A stretch of 64,000 bases of DNA from NCBI GenBank assembly GCA_900541175.1, contig UQIT01000003.1, positions 62,001-126,000 of the forward strand. Direction: 5' to 3'. The notes under the pieces are model-generated. The model worked only from the letters and a program-made list of their open reading frames with translations. It was not told the DNA's origin and searched no databases. The position numbers and the translations under genes are program-made. The stretch comes from an uncultured Collinsella sp. GTDB lineage: Bacteria > Actinomycetota > Coriobacteriia > Coriobacteriales > Coriobacteriaceae. Below, one piece after another: positions 1-9,139 of the stretch (positions are counted from its first letter, which is position 1; each line of letters begins with the position of its first letter).

Positions 1-884
1 CCGCCCAGAACACCCGAGATCGAATAGCCCAGCATGAGCGCCTTCTCGTCCTTATCCGCAACGCGGAGCGACGCGCCAAAGGGCATGCCCCAAACGGCAA
101 ACGTTGCCATCGTCGCGGCGATCAGAATGCACGAATCCGTTCCCACACTCATAAACTGCGCGTAGGCGAGCGATAGGACGACGTTGCTGACGCCCGCGAT
201 CTTTAGGAACTCCCAGCCCGCGGCAAGCCCCATGAGCGTGAGCAGCGACACGATGCCACCGGAATTGCCAAGCATAAACATAAGCTGGCCCAACAACATG
301 CCCAAATAGCTGCCCGCCGGCGCCGTAATACACAGCGAAACCGGAACCATGACAAGCATGGTCGCAAACGGAACGAACGAAAACGCCACGGCCTTAGGGA
401 TAACGCGCCGAAAGAAACACTCCACTCGCCAAAGCACGGGCACCGAGATGAGAACCGGAATAACAGTCGTCGTGTAATCGTTGACCGGCGCGGGAAGCAG
501 GCCATACACGGAAGTCATCGATGCCCCCGTCGTCGATGCGGCATCGACGAGCTTAAGCAGATCGGGCGCAATCAATACGCCGCCCAGCATCATGCCCAGC
601 TGCTCCGAGCAACCGAGCTGGCGGGCGGCCGCCCAACCAAGATAAATGGGCAAAAAGTAGTAGCCGGCGTTATAGAGCCAACTGTAGAACAGGCGATAGA
701 TTTCGGAATCGGCAGACCATAGGCCCAGCATGCCTTCGCCCATAATGACGGCGACGGTGCGGAACAACGCCGCGCAGACAATAAACGGCAGCGCCGACAT
801 CATGCTTTTGGACAGATAGTCCACCACGGCCATGGCGTTTGATGAAACCGTCGTTGTAAACGAGGTGTTAGAAACTTGTGACAC
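1..884 (-). CDS. PTS EIIC-type permease, 3' end outside window
   Basis: Membrane permease domain of a sugar phosphotransferase system; the reading frame continues off the left edge, so about 294 N-terminal residues are seen. The start is GTG at 884 (MSQVSNTSFTTT), with AAAGGG five bases upstream; a later ATG at 837 is less well placed. The protein begins directly in the EIIC fold with no EIIB domain in front. Several hydrophobic helices are visible, and the segment FLPIYLGWAAARQLG followed by GGVLIAPDLLKLV fits the glucose/beta-glucoside EIIC family (a helix ending in a PxLL-type motif). It starts 40 bases after accDA on the same strand, so read-through from the fatty acid operon is possible, though the function is unrelated. 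EIIB and EIIA must lie beyond the edge or elsewhere. Substrate cannot be told. Confidence 0.72.
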   Translation of the reverse strand, partial: MSQVSNTSFTTTVSSNAMAVVDYLSKSMMSALPFIVCAALFRTVAVIMGEGMLGLWSADSEIYRLFYSWLYNAGYYFLPIYLGWAAARQLGCSEQLGMMLGGVLIAPDLLKLVDAASTTGASMTSVYGLLPAPVNDYTTTVIPVLISVPVLWRVECFFRRVIPKAVAFSFVPFATMLVMVPVSLCITAPAGSYLGMLLGQLMFMLGNSGGIVSLLTLMGLAAGWEFLKIAGVSNVVLSLAYAQFMSVGTDSCILIAATMATFAVWGMPFGASLRVADKDEKALMLGYSISGVLG

Positions 885-924
885 AGGAACCCTTTCCCAA
901 TGTGACATGCGGACTGTCCCTTTG

Positions 925-2649
925 TTACATCGTGCTGTACCGACCGATTGCGCGGTACTTTTCGTAGCGGAGGTTTGCGAGGGTCGCGTCGTCGAGCCGC
1001 CCAAGCGTATCGAAGGCATCAAATGCCGAGGACATGACGGCGCCGGCAATCTCCTCATGCGACAGGCCCCTATCGTCGACAATGCCGTCGATGATGCCGA
1101 GCGCCAACAGATCGGGGGCCGTGAGCTTCAGCGCCTCGGCGGCCTCATTCGCGCGCTCGGTATCCTTCCACAGGATCGACGCACAGGCCTCGGGGCTCAC
1201 GACCGAATAGGCCGAGCTCGAGAGCATCAGGATGCGGTCGGCCACGGACAGCGCTAGCGCGCCACCAGAGCCGCCCTCGCCTGTCACCACCGAGACAATC
1301 GGCGTCTTAAGGCCGCTCATCTCCATGAGATTCTGGGCAATTGCCTCGCCCTGGCCGCGCTCCTCGGCACCGATGCCGCAAAACGCGCCTGAAGTATCGA
1401 CCAGGCACAGAACCGGCCGACCAAACTTTTCGGCCTGGCGCATAAGGCGACGCGCTTTGCGGTAGCCCTCGGGATGCGCCATGCCAAAGTTGCGGCGCAT
1501 GCGCTCTTTGGTCGTGGTGCCGCGCTCGATGGCGATGACCGTTACGGGACGTCCGTCTTTCCAGCCAATGCCAGCCACCACAGCGGCGTCGTCGCCAAAG
1601 TAACGGTCGCCATGCAGCTCCACAAATCCGTCCAAGCCCAGCGAGATTATCTCACCCGCCGTGGCACGATCTGCCGAGCGGGTCTGTTTGACAATCTCGA
1701 GCGCGGTTTTTGGTGCCGCCGAGCGCTTAAACAAGTGTCCCAGCTTTTTGCCGCGGCGACCCACATGCACAATCTCATGCGGTGCCCCCAGGCTGGGCGC
1801 ATGCCCTTCGTGCAGCGCCAACAACTCGCCTACCGTGAGCGTAATCTCGCCGCGCGGAACAACGGCATCGCACAAGCCGTGCTCCAGCAAAAACTCGGAG
1901 CGCTGGAATCCCTTGGGCAGGCGCTTGTGCATGTTCTGCTCGATCACGCGCGGGCCGGCAAATGCCGTCAGGGCATCGGGCTCGGCCAGGATAATGTCGC
2001 CCTCCATGGCAAAGCTCGCGGTTACGCCTCCGGTCGTGGGGTCGGTGAGCACCGTGATATACAGGCCGCCCGCCTCGCTGTGGCGCCTAACCGCCGCAGA
2101 AATCTTGGCCATCTGCATAAGCGATGTCACGCCCTCTTGCATGCGCGCACCGCCCGAAACGGTAAAGCCGACAACTGGCAGCCCCAGCTCGGTCGCATGC
2201 TCAAATGTGCGACAGATCTTCTCGCCCACCACGGAGCCCATCGAGCCCATCATAAAGTTGGCATCCATAAAGAAGAGCGCGGTATCGCAACCGCAGATTT
2301 TGCCCTTGCCGCACACAACGGCATCGCGCTCGCCCGAACGCTCGCTTACGCTCTTGAGCTTGTCGGCATAGCCGGGAAACGAGAGGAAGTCCTCCGACGC
2401 CAGATTTGCATCCCATTCCTCAAACGTGCCCTCGTCGACCGTCATGCGCATGCGCGCGCGACCGCTCACGCGAAAGTGTTTGCCGCAACGAGGGCAGACC
2501 TCGAGGTTGTCGCGCAGGCGTGCCTCATCGATCACACGGCGGCACTCCGGACACTTGATAAACACGTGGCGCGCGGGAAACTCGGCGCACGACTCGGTCA
2601 TCGGCCCCTCGAGGACGTTGACCGTCTTCGCTTTTCTATTCATCAGCAT
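925..2649 (-). CDS. accDA: Fused acetyl-CoA carboxylase carboxyltransferase beta-alpha (AccD-AccA)
   Basis: Transfers carboxyl from carboxybiotin-AccB to acetyl-CoA, giving malonyl-CoA for fatty acid synthesis. This 574-residue chain contains both subunits: AccD first, with the four-cysteine zinc ribbon (C33, C36, C52, C55) and the carboxyltransferase fold to about residue 285; then AccA from about 300 (KTALEIVKQTRSADR, LHGDRYFGDD, GEGGSGGALAL). In E. coli these are two separate genes. The start at 2649 lies inside the end of accC (14-base overlap) with GGGG seven bases upstream; a second ATG six bases on is possible. It is the last gene of the fab operon; a PTS gene follows after 40 bases. 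Confidence 0.95.
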   Translation of the reverse strand: MLMNRKAKTVNVLEGPMTESCAEFPARHVFIKCPECRRVIDEARLRDNLEVCPRCGKHFRVSGRARMRMTVDEGTFEEWDANLASEDFLSFPGYADKLKSVSERSGERDAVVCGKGKICGCDTALFFMDANFMMGSMGSVVGEKICRTFEHATELGLPVVGFTVSGGARMQEGVTSLMQMAKISAAVRRHSEAGGLYITVLTDPTTGGVTASFAMEGDIILAEPDALTAFAGPRVIEQNMHKRLPKGFQRSEFLLEHGLCDAVVPRGEITLTVGELLALHEGHAPSLGAPHEIVHVGRRGKKLGHLFKRSAAPKTALEIVKQTRSADRATAGEIISLGLDGFVELHGDRYFGDDAAVVAGIGWKDGRPVTVIAIERGTTTKERMRRNFGMAHPEGYRKARRLMRQAEKFGRPVLCLVDTSGAFCGIGAEERGQGEAIAQNLMEMSGLKTPIVSVVTGEGGSGGALALSVADRILMLSSSAYSVVSPEACASILWKDTERANEAAEALKLTAPDLLALGIIDGIVDDRGLSHEEIAGAVMSSAFDAFDTLGRLDDATLANLRYEKYRAIGRYSTM

Positions 2650-3979
2650 AGAGATGCCCCATCAGATCGGTGTGGTACATGCCCGACAAGAACTCGTCGT
2701 TTGCCAGCACGTCGAGCTGAAGCTCGCTGTTTTCGCTCACGCCTTCAATCACGAGCTCGCCCAGGGCCGAGCGCATCTTACGAATAGCGCCGTCACGCGT
2801 GGGCGCACACACGATGAGCTTGCCGAGCATAGAGTCGTAGTACGGCGGAACTTTCGCACCGGTAAACATGGCGGAATCCCAGCGTACGCGCGGACCACCC
2901 GGCACACGCAACGCGGTGACCGTTCCACATGACGGCAGAAAGTCCGGCGTCTCGGCATTGATGCGGCACTCCATGGCGTGGTTTCGGACCGGCATGTCCT
3001 CCTGCTCAAAGGGCAGAGGCTGGCCGGCTGCCACACGCAGCTGCCCCTTGACCAGGTCGGTATCGGTCACAAACTCCGTAACCGGATGCTCCACCTGCAA
3101 GCGCGTGTTCATTTCCATAAAGTAGAAATTGCCGTCGTCCGAATACAGAAACTCAATGGTGCCGGCGCCCTCATAGCCAACGGCACGAGCCAGGTCGCGC
3201 GCGGCCTTGTGCATGCGCGCGCGAATATCATCGCGTCCGTCGAGGCACGGCGCGGGGCTCTCCTCGATCAGCTTTTGGTTGCGACGCTGCACCGAGCACT
3301 CGCGCTCGCCGAGCGAAAACACATGGCCCAGCTTATCGGCCATAATCTGCACCTCAACGTGGTGCGCCGGCGCGACGAACTTCTCCATGTAGCACTCGCC
3401 GTCGCCAAAAACGGCCTCGCCCTCGGCACGCGCCTCGATGAACGCCTTTGCCGCATCTTCCACGCGCTCGACCTTGCGAATGCCGCGACCGCCACCACCT
3501 GCACGTGCCTTAATAAGCACGGGGCAGCCAATGCGCTCGGCCTCGGCCGTCGCCTCCTCGGGGCTTTTGAGCAAATCGCAGCCCGGCACGATGGGCACGC
3601 CCGCCGCGGCAGCCGTTCGACGTGCGGCGTCCTTGTCGCCCATGCTGTCGATCACCTCGGCCGAAGGACCGACAAACGCCAGGCCATACTTGTCGCAGTC
3701 GCGCACGAAGCTCGCCTTCTCAGAAAAGAAACCGTAGCCAGGATGGATTGCCTTTGCCCCCGACTTCACGGCACAGGTGAGCACAGCATCGTCGTTGAGA
3801 TAGCTCTCGGCAAGACGCGGGCCACCGATGCAATACGCCTCGTCGGCAAGCTGCACGTGCAGCGCGTCCGCATCGGCCGTGGAATAAATGGCGACGGTCT
3901 TGATGCCCATATCGCGGCACGCGCGGATAACACGGACCGCGACTTCGCCGCGGTTGGCGATGAGCACTTTGTCGAACAT
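2636..3979 (-). CDS. accC: Acetyl-CoA carboxylase biotin carboxylase subunit
   Basis: ATP-dependent carboxylation of the biotin on AccB, the first half-reaction of acetyl-CoA carboxylase. The 447-residue product starts MFDKVLIANRGEVAVRVIRA, the standard family N-terminus, with AGGAAGG upstream; an in-frame extension of the reading frame to 4198 has no homology and overlaps fabZ, so it is rejected. The ATP-grasp glycine-rich loop (KARAGGGGRGIRKV) and the catalytic region EMNTRLQVEHPVTE are present. Length is normal for AccC. It lies 10 bases after fabZ and overlaps accDA by 14 bases, so translation is probably coupled. Confidence 0.96.
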   Translation of the reverse strand: MFDKVLIANRGEVAVRVIRACRDMGIKTVAIYSTADADALHVQLADEAYCIGGPRLAESYLNDDAVLTCAVKSGAKAIHPGYGFFSEKASFVRDCDKYGLAFVGPSAEVIDSMGDKDAARRTAAAAGVPIVPGCDLLKSPEEATAEAERIGCPVLIKARAGGGGRGIRKVERVEDAAKAFIEARAEGEAVFGDGECYMEKFVAPAHHVEVQIMADKLGHVFSLGERECSVQRRNQKLIEESPAPCLDGRDDIRARMHKAARDLARAVGYEGAGTIEFLYSDDGNFYFMEMNTRLQVEHPVTEFVTDTDLVKGQLRVAAGQPLPFEQEDMPVRNHAMECRINAETPDFLPSCGTVTALRVPGGPRVRWDSAMFTGAKVPPYYDSMLGKLIVCAPTRDGAIRKMRSALGELVIEGVSENSELQLDVLANDEFLSGMYHTDLMGHLYADE

Positions 3980-3989
3980 GAAGCCTTCC

Positions 3990-4412
3990 TTAACTTTCGT
4001 GCATGAGTGCAAAGGACATATCGGCGCGGCAGCAAACCTCACCGTTGACGCTCGCGGTACCCGTCGCAAAGCGGAACGGCCCGCGCGCACGCGTGATGGA
4101 GCACACCAGATCCACCGTGTCGCCCGGGCGCACCGGACGCTTAAAGCGCACCTTGTCCAGACTCGTGTAGAACGGCGTCGCGCCGCGCGCCTCCTCATCG
4201 CCCATCAGCAGCACGCAGCAGTTCTGGGCGAGCATCTCGCACTGAATCACGCCGGGGACGACCGGGTTTCCCGGAAAATGCCCCTGCAAAAAGTACTCGT
4301 CGCCCGTAATCGTGATCTTGCCGTGGGCCTCGTCGCCCACCAGCTCGGCTTCGTCGAGCAAAAGCATCGGCTCGCGATGCGGTAACAGCTTCTTGAGCTC
4401 TTCTTTGTTCAT
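3990..4412 (-). CDS. fabZ: 3-hydroxyacyl-ACP dehydratase FabZ
   Basis: Dehydrates 3-hydroxyacyl-ACP to trans-2-enoyl-ACP in each elongation round. The hot-dog fold signature is clear: LLPHREPMLLLDE near the N-terminus, then GHFPGNPVVPGVIQCEMLAQ, which carries the catalytic His. Start chosen at ATG 4412 (MNKEELKKLL), six bases after AGGTG; a GTG three codons earlier would abut the accB stop codon. The product is 140 residues, typical of FabZ. It sits between accB (9-base gap) and accC (10-base gap) inside the operon. Confidence 0.95.
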   Translation of the reverse strand: MNKEELKKLLPHREPMLLLDEAELVGDEAHGKITITGDEYFLQGHFPGNPVVPGVIQCEMLAQNCCVLLMGDEEARGATPFYTSLDKVRFKRPVRPGDTVDLVCSITRARGPFRFATGTASVNGEVCCRADMSFALMHES

Positions 4413-4421
4413 GGATATCAC

Positions 4422-4895
4422 CTATCCGATCCTCATGAGGCAGCTGCCAAACTCCACGAGGTCGCCGTCGGCCACGCAGATCTCGAGCACCTCGCCATCC
4501 GCCTCGGCCGTTACCTCGTTGAGAACCTTCATGGCCTCGATGATGCAGAGGGTCTCGCCGGCCTTGACCTTAGAGCCCACGTGCACAAACGGCTCGTCGC
4601 CCGGCGCCGGGGCAGCATAGAAAACGCCGACCATGGGAGCGGTCACCTCGGTGCCCTTGGGCTCCGGTGCGGCGGCAGGTGTCTGCGCGGCGGGCTCCGG
4701 TGCGGCAGGCGCGACTGTGGGAGCTTCAACTGGAGCGGCCATAGCGCTCGGCATAGGCATGGGCACGGCAACCGGCTGCGCTGCACTCGCGCGCTCGAGC
4801 TCAACCGCGGTGCCATCGGGCTCCTCAACGCGCACGCGCGTGAGGCCGCGGTCCTCCATAACATCGGCTATCTCGGCAAGTCTTTTGGAATCCAT
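4422..4895 (-). CDS. accB: Biotin carboxyl carrier protein of acetyl-CoA carboxylase
   Basis: Carries the biotin that shuttles carboxyl groups from AccC to AccD-AccA. 157 residues: a short N-terminal helix region, a long Ala/Pro linker (about residues 40-82), then the biotinyl domain with the acceptor motif EAMKVLNEV, Lys123 being the biotinylated residue (one variation from the common EAMKLMNEI). Start ATG 4895 with GGAG upstream. It is three bases after fabF. Its ligase is probably the biotin ligase gene divergent from fabH at 10276. Confidence 0.95.
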   Translation of the reverse strand: MDSKRLAEIADVMEDRGLTRVRVEEPDGTAVELERASAAQPVAVPMPMPSAMAAPVEAPTVAPAAPEPAAQTPAAAPEPKGTEVTAPMVGVFYAAPAPGDEPFVHVGSKVKAGETLCIIEAMKVLNEVTAEADGEVLEICVADGDLVEFGSCLMRIG

Positions 4896-4898
4896 GCT

Positions 4899-6146
4899 CT
4901 AGCTCCTCGTATATCTACGCAGCGCGATGGCGGCGTTGTGCCCGCCAAAGCCCAGGTTGGTCGAAAGCGCCCAGGTAAGGTCGGCGCGAACCGCGCGATT
5001 GGGCGTGTAGTCAAGATCGCAGGCGGGATCGGGCGTGTGGTAGTTAATGGTCGGCGGCACCACGCCCTGCTCGAGCGCCATGGCGCAGGCCATGACCTCG
5101 ATGGCACCCGTGGCACCGATCATGTGGCCGGTCATCGACTTAGTCGACGAGACGCGCGCGGCGCGCGCCGCGTCCTCGCCGAGCGCACGCTTAATGCCCG
5201 CCGTCTCGGACGAATCGTTGAGCTTGGTCGAGGTGCCGTGGGCATTGATGTAGAGACCCTCGGAAGGCCTGACGTCGCCCTCGGTCACCGCCAGCGATAT
5301 CGCGCGGGCAATGCCGGCAGCCTCGGGATCAGGGCTCGTGATGTGATAGGCATCATCGGTGTTGCCGTAGCCCACGACCTCGGCATAAATGTGCGCACCG
5401 CGCGCCTGCGCATGTTCCATGCTCTCGAGTACCAGCACGCAGGCGCCCTCGCCCATCACAAAGCCATCGCGGTCTGCATCGAACGGGCGGCAAGCCGTCG
5501 CGGGATCGGGGTTGGTGGTCAATGCACGGCAGGACGTAAAGCCTGCAACGGCATCGGGGATAATGGCCGCCTCGGCGCCGCCCGCGAGGATCGCGTCGGC
5601 ATAGCCATGCTTGATGGCGCGGAACGCCTCGCCCACCGCATGGGCCGAGGTTGCGCACGCGGTCACCACGGGCAGGGTCGGGCCCTTTGCCTTGTGGCGG
5701 ATCGCGATATTGCCCGATGCCATGTTGGGGATCATCATCGCGATCATATAGGGCGATGCGCGGCGGGGCCCACGGTCGGCAATCGTATGGACGTTGTCGA
5801 CAAGCGTCTGCATGCCGCCCACGCCCGAGCCCACGTAGACGCCCAGGCGCTCGCGATCGATGGCGCCTTCGACATCAAAGCCCGCATCGTGCATCGCCTC
5901 GTCCGAAGCCGCCATCGCAAACTGAACGCAGGGGTCGAGATGCTTGGCGTCACGCTTGCCAAAGTACTCGTTGCCGTCAAAGCCCTTGACCTCGGCCGCC
6001 ACCTTGACGGCAAATGCATCGGTATCGAAGTGCGTAATCGGGCCGATGCCGCACGTGCCAGCGCACATTGCCGCCCAGGTGGCAAGCGCGGTGTTGCCGA
6101 GCGGCGATACGGCACCTATGCCGGTGATTGCAACTCTCTGTTCCAT
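4899..6146 (-). CDS. fabF: 3-oxoacyl-ACP synthase II (FabF)
   Basis: Condenses malonyl-ACP with acyl-ACP in chain elongation. The thiolase-fold condensing enzyme has the Cys-His-His triad: cysteine in PVVTACATSAHAVGEAF, histidine in NAHGTSTKLND and histidine in KSMTGHMIGATGAIE. The start is the second of two adjacent ATGs (MEQRVAITGIG), six bases from AGGAG; the upstream in-frame residues are not conserved family sequence. About 415 residues, normal length. Located between fabG and accB. Confidence 0.95.
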   Translation of the reverse strand: MEQRVAITGIGAVSPLGNTALATWAAMCAGTCGIGPITHFDTDAFAVKVAAEVKGFDGNEYFGKRDAKHLDPCVQFAMAASDEAMHDAGFDVEGAIDRERLGVYVGSGVGGMQTLVDNVHTIADRGPRRASPYMIAMMIPNMASGNIAIRHKAKGPTLPVVTACATSAHAVGEAFRAIKHGYADAILAGGAEAAIIPDAVAGFTSCRALTTNPDPATACRPFDADRDGFVMGEGACVLVLESMEHAQARGAHIYAEVVGYGNTDDAYHITSPDPEAAGIARAISLAVTEGDVRPSEGLYINAHGTSTKLNDSSETAGIKRALGEDAARAARVSSTKSMTGHMIGATGAIEVMACAMALEQGVVPPTINYHTPDPACDLDYTPNRAVRADLTWALSTNLGFGGHNAAIALRRYTRS

Positions 6147-6185
6147 CATGGTCTCCTCATCCAAGCCGTTCTTCGGCCCTGATTT

Positions 6186-6959
6186 CTACATCGCCATTCC
6201 GCCGTCAACGCGTACAACCTCGCCCGTAATGTAGGAAGCCGCATCGCTCGCCAAAAAGCGCACCACGCCGGCCACTTCCTCGGGGCGCGCCATGCGCTTA
6301 AGGGGAATCTGCTCCTCGGTTGCCGCACGAACCTTTTCCGAAAGCTTTGCCGTCATATCTGTCTCGACAAACCCGGGGGCGACCGCGTTCACTCGTACGC
6401 CGCGGGGCGCAAGCTCGCGCGCCACCGCCTTGGTCAGGCCGATCACGCCCGCCTTGGAGGCAGCGTAGTTGGCTTGCCCGGCATTGCCCATCAGGCCCAC
6501 AACCGAGCTCATGTTGACGACGCAGCCGCCGCGCTGGCGCATAAAGGTCTTGGTGAGCGTGCGCGTCATGTTAAACGTTCCTTTAAGATTGACATCGAGC
6601 ACACGATCGAAGGCGTCATCGCCCATGCGCATGAGCAGGCCATCGCGGGTGATGCCAGCGTTGTTGACGAGCGCCCAAATGGAGCCAAAGTCGTTGAGGA
6701 CCGTCTCCACGCAAGTGTTGACGGCGGCGGGGTCGGCCACGTCACATTGATATGCGCGCGCCGTGGCGCCTGACGCCTCGCAGGCTTCGCACGTCTCGCG
6801 CGCCGCATCTGCGCTACCGGCATAGACGACGGCGATATCAAAGCCGTCCTCCGCCAGGCCCACGGCACAAGCGCGACCGATGCCGCGCGAGCCGCCCGTG
6901 ACAAGCGCCACGCGACGTGAGTCGTTGCGCTCGAGCGCGCCGTTGTTCAAGTTGCCCAT
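6186..6959 (-). CDS. fabG: 3-oxoacyl-ACP reductase FabG
   Basis: NADPH-dependent reduction of 3-oxoacyl-ACP to 3-hydroxyacyl-ACP. Short-chain dehydrogenase of 257 residues: cofactor loop TGGSRGIGRA, NNAGITRDGL, the active-site serine in NMSSVVG and the Tyr-x3-Lys pair in NYAASKAGV, plus the C-terminal ITGEVVRVDGGMAM typical of FabG. Start ATG 6959, preceded by AAAGGAA. The first 14 residues (MGNLNNGALERNDS) are a short extension relative to most FabG proteins. It sits 30 bases after fabD. Confidence 0.94.
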   Translation of the reverse strand: MGNLNNGALERNDSRRVALVTGGSRGIGRACAVGLAEDGFDIAVVYAGSADAARETCEACEASGATARAYQCDVADPAAVNTCVETVLNDFGSIWALVNNAGITRDGLLMRMGDDAFDRVLDVNLKGTFNMTRTLTKTFMRQRGGCVVNMSSVVGLMGNAGQANYAASKAGVIGLTKAVARELAPRGVRVNAVAPGFVETDMTAKLSEKVRAATEEQIPLKRMARPEEVAGVVRFLASDAASYITGEVVRVDGGMAM

Positions 6960-6989
6960 GTCATTCCTTTCGGGTTACAGCCCTGTGAA

Positions 6990-7916
6990 CTATGCGAGCT
7001 CGTCGGCAATAGCTGCGACCTGCTCGGCCGTTTCGCACGAATACACGCGAACGTCGCTCAACGTACGCTTGACCAGGCCCGACAGCGTTTTGCCGGGGCC
7101 GACCTCAATAAACGTGTCGATGCCCTGATCCTGCAGAGTGTGCAGTGTGTCGACCCAGCGCACGGCATGGCTCACCTGGTTGGCCAAGACATCCGATGCC
7201 GCCTGCGGGTCGGCCGGATAGGGCGCCGCCGTCATATTTGCCATGACCGGAATGTGCAACGGGGACGGGGCGTGCCCGGCCTCGATATATGCAGCAAGGC
7301 CACAGGTCGCCTCGGCCATATAGGGGCTATGGAATGCACCCGACACCGCGACCTTCATGGCCCGGCCACCAGCCTCTTTTACCAGGACGTCGAGGGTCTG
7401 CAACGCATCGGGCGCTCCGGCCACAACCGTCTGCTGCGGGCTGTTGTAGTTGACCGGCCAGCAGTCCTCGCCGGCCTTTTTTGCCAAGCCCTCGACCTGC
7501 GCCGCATCGAGTTTGATGACGGCGCGCATGCCGCCGGGGTGACGCTCAGCCGCCGTGGCCATCAATGCCGCGCGCTCACACACGAGCTCAAAGCCCGCTC
7601 TCGTATCGAATGCCCCCGCAAAGGTGAGTGCAGCGACCTCGCCCAGCGAGAATCCCGCACAGGAGGCAGGCACCACGCCGCGCTCACGCAGGGCGACGGC
7701 GACAGCCAAGTCGTGCACGAACACGCAAGGCTGTGTGTTCTCGGTCTGCGAGAGCTCCTCCTTGGAGGCGCTCCGGCACTGCTCGCTGGTCCCCGGGCGC
7801 ACCTCGTCGGCAATGGCGAACACCTCGGCAGCTGCCGGCGATGCTTCGATGAGGTCGACGCCCATCGCGGGATGCTGGGCACCCTGACCGGCAAACAGAA
7901 ACGCTACGCTACCCAT
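6990..7916 (-). CDS. fabD: Malonyl-CoA:ACP transacylase FabD
   Basis: Moves malonyl from CoA to acyl carrier protein. 308 residues; N-terminal FLFAGQGAQ and the nucleophile elbow GFSLGEVAAL, with the active-site serine; the catalytic His is in SGAFHSPYM. Length is standard. Its first 13 bases overlap the end of fabK, consistent with coupled translation in the operon. Confidence 0.95.
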   Translation of the reverse strand: MGSVAFLFAGQGAQHPAMGVDLIEASPAAAEVFAIADEVRPGTSEQCRSASKEELSQTENTQPCVFVHDLAVAVALRERGVVPASCAGFSLGEVAALTFAGAFDTRAGFELVCERAALMATAAERHPGGMRAVIKLDAAQVEGLAKKAGEDCWPVNYNSPQQTVVAGAPDALQTLDVLVKEAGGRAMKVAVSGAFHSPYMAEATCGLAAYIEAGHAPSPLHIPVMANMTAAPYPADPQAASDVLANQVSHAVRWVDTLHTLQDQGIDTFIEVGPGKTLSGLVKRTLSDVRVYSCETAEQVAAIADELA

Positions 7917-8848
7917 GCGGACGCACCCTTCAGGACATGCTCGGCGCCATCGACCAGATCGTCAACGATTTCGCGTGCGCTCTGGCGTTCGTTGACCATG
8001 CCGGCAATCTGTCCGCACAAATACGAACCCTCTTCGTAATTACCGTCCTTTGCAGCTTTACGAAGCGCGCCCGTGCCCATGGCCCCAAGCTCCTCGGGGC
8101 TTGCGCCCGCCGCCTCGTTCTTGGCATACGCGTTAGTGAAGGGGCTCTTGAGGGCGCGAACCGGATGTCCCGTCGAGCGACCGGTCGCACGCGTCGACGT
8201 GTCGCCCGCCTTGAGCACCAGCTCTTTGTACTGTTCGGATACGGTGCACTCGTTTGCGACCAGAAAGCGTGTTCCCACCTGGACGCCGGCGGCGCCGAGC
8301 ATAAAGGCGGCCGCCACACCGCGGCCATCGGCGATGCCGCCAGCCGCAACCACGGGAATATCGACCGCATCGACAACCTGCGGCACTAGTGCCATCGTCG
8401 AGGTCTCTCCAATATGGCCGCCTGATTCGGTGCCCTCTGCAACCACGGCAGTTGCTCCGCGACGCGCCACGAGACGCGCCAGCGCCACCGAAGCCACGAC
8501 GGGTATGACCTTGATGCCTGCATCGTTCCAGGCCTTCATGTACTTGGTGGGATTGCCGGCGCCGGTCACCACAACGGGCACCCGCTCATCAATCACCACT
8601 TGTGCGACCTCGTCGACAAACGGGCTCATGAGCATAACGTTGACGCCAAAGGGCTTATCCGTCTTGGCGCGCAGCTCGTGAATCTGATCGCGCAGCCAGT
8701 TTGCGTCGGCATTCATGGCCGCGATAATGCCTAAGCCGCCCGCCTCGGACACGGCAGATGCCAGCGAGGCGTCGGCAATCCAGGCCATGCCACCCTGGAA
8801 TACGGGCTTTTCGATGCCGAGCAGATCGCAGAGAGGAGACTTGAGCAT
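7904..8848 (-). CDS. fabK: Enoyl-ACP reductase II (FabK), FMN enzyme
   Basis: Last reduction of the elongation cycle (enoyl-ACP to acyl-ACP). It belongs to the FMN-dependent nitronate monooxygenase-like TIM-barrel family rather than FabI: FQGGMAWIADASLASAVSEA, GADVNVM-type strand (GVNVMLMSP), EGTESGGHIGE and the FMN-phosphate segment VVAAGGIADGRG, AAGVQVGTRFL. Start ATG 8848 with GGAG eight bases upstream; a GTG one codon earlier overlaps the acpP stop codon. No FabI is seen in the operon. FabK enzymes are known to be insensitive to triclosan; that is family knowledge, not shown here. Confidence 0.93.
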   Translation of the reverse strand: MLKSPLCDLLGIEKPVFQGGMAWIADASLASAVSEAGGLGIIAAMNADANWLRDQIHELRAKTDKPFGVNVMLMSPFVDEVAQVVIDERVPVVVTGAGNPTKYMKAWNDAGIKVIPVVASVALARLVARRGATAVVAEGTESGGHIGETSTMALVPQVVDAVDIPVVAAGGIADGRGVAAAFMLGAAGVQVGTRFLVANECTVSEQYKELVLKAGDTSTRATGRSTGHPVRALKSPFTNAYAKNEAAGASPEELGAMGTGALRKAAKDGNYEEGSYLCGQIAGMVNERQSAREIVDDLVDGAEHVLKGASAWVA

Positions 8849-8850
8849 CA

Positions 8851-9087
8851 CTACTTCTCCAATGCCGCCTCGACCGTATCGACGAACTCGCCGACCGTCT
8901 TGGGGTTCTCCTCGGTATCGAGCTCAATGCCAAACTCGTCCTCGACGGCAACGAGGATCTCGACGGTACCCAGACTGTCGAGGCCAATCTCCTCGAGCGT
9001 GGACTCGGGCTTCATCTCGACATCGTCAAGGCCGGCGGTCTCGCGGATAACGTCGCAAACCCGCTCGAAGGTCTTCTGATCTGCCAT
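8851..9087 (-). CDS. acpP: Acyl carrier protein
   Basis: Carries growing acyl chains on a 4'-phosphopantetheine arm. 78 residues from MADQKTFERV, with the attachment motif EIGLDSLGTVEIL (Ser38). The start at 9087 has AAGGAG upstream; an in-frame extension to 9126 is non-homologous and lies in the leader. The protein is strongly acidic, as expected. Between fabH (52-base gap) and fabK (2-base gap). Confidence 0.95.
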   Translation of the reverse strand: MADQKTFERVCDVIRETAGLDDVEMKPESTLEEIGLDSLGTVEILVAVEDEFGIELDTEENPKTVGEFVDTVEAALEK

Positions 9088-9139
9088 GGTACTTCTCCTT
9101 TGTTTGTGCCCCAGGGGCGTTTTCATTTCCTATGTGCAA

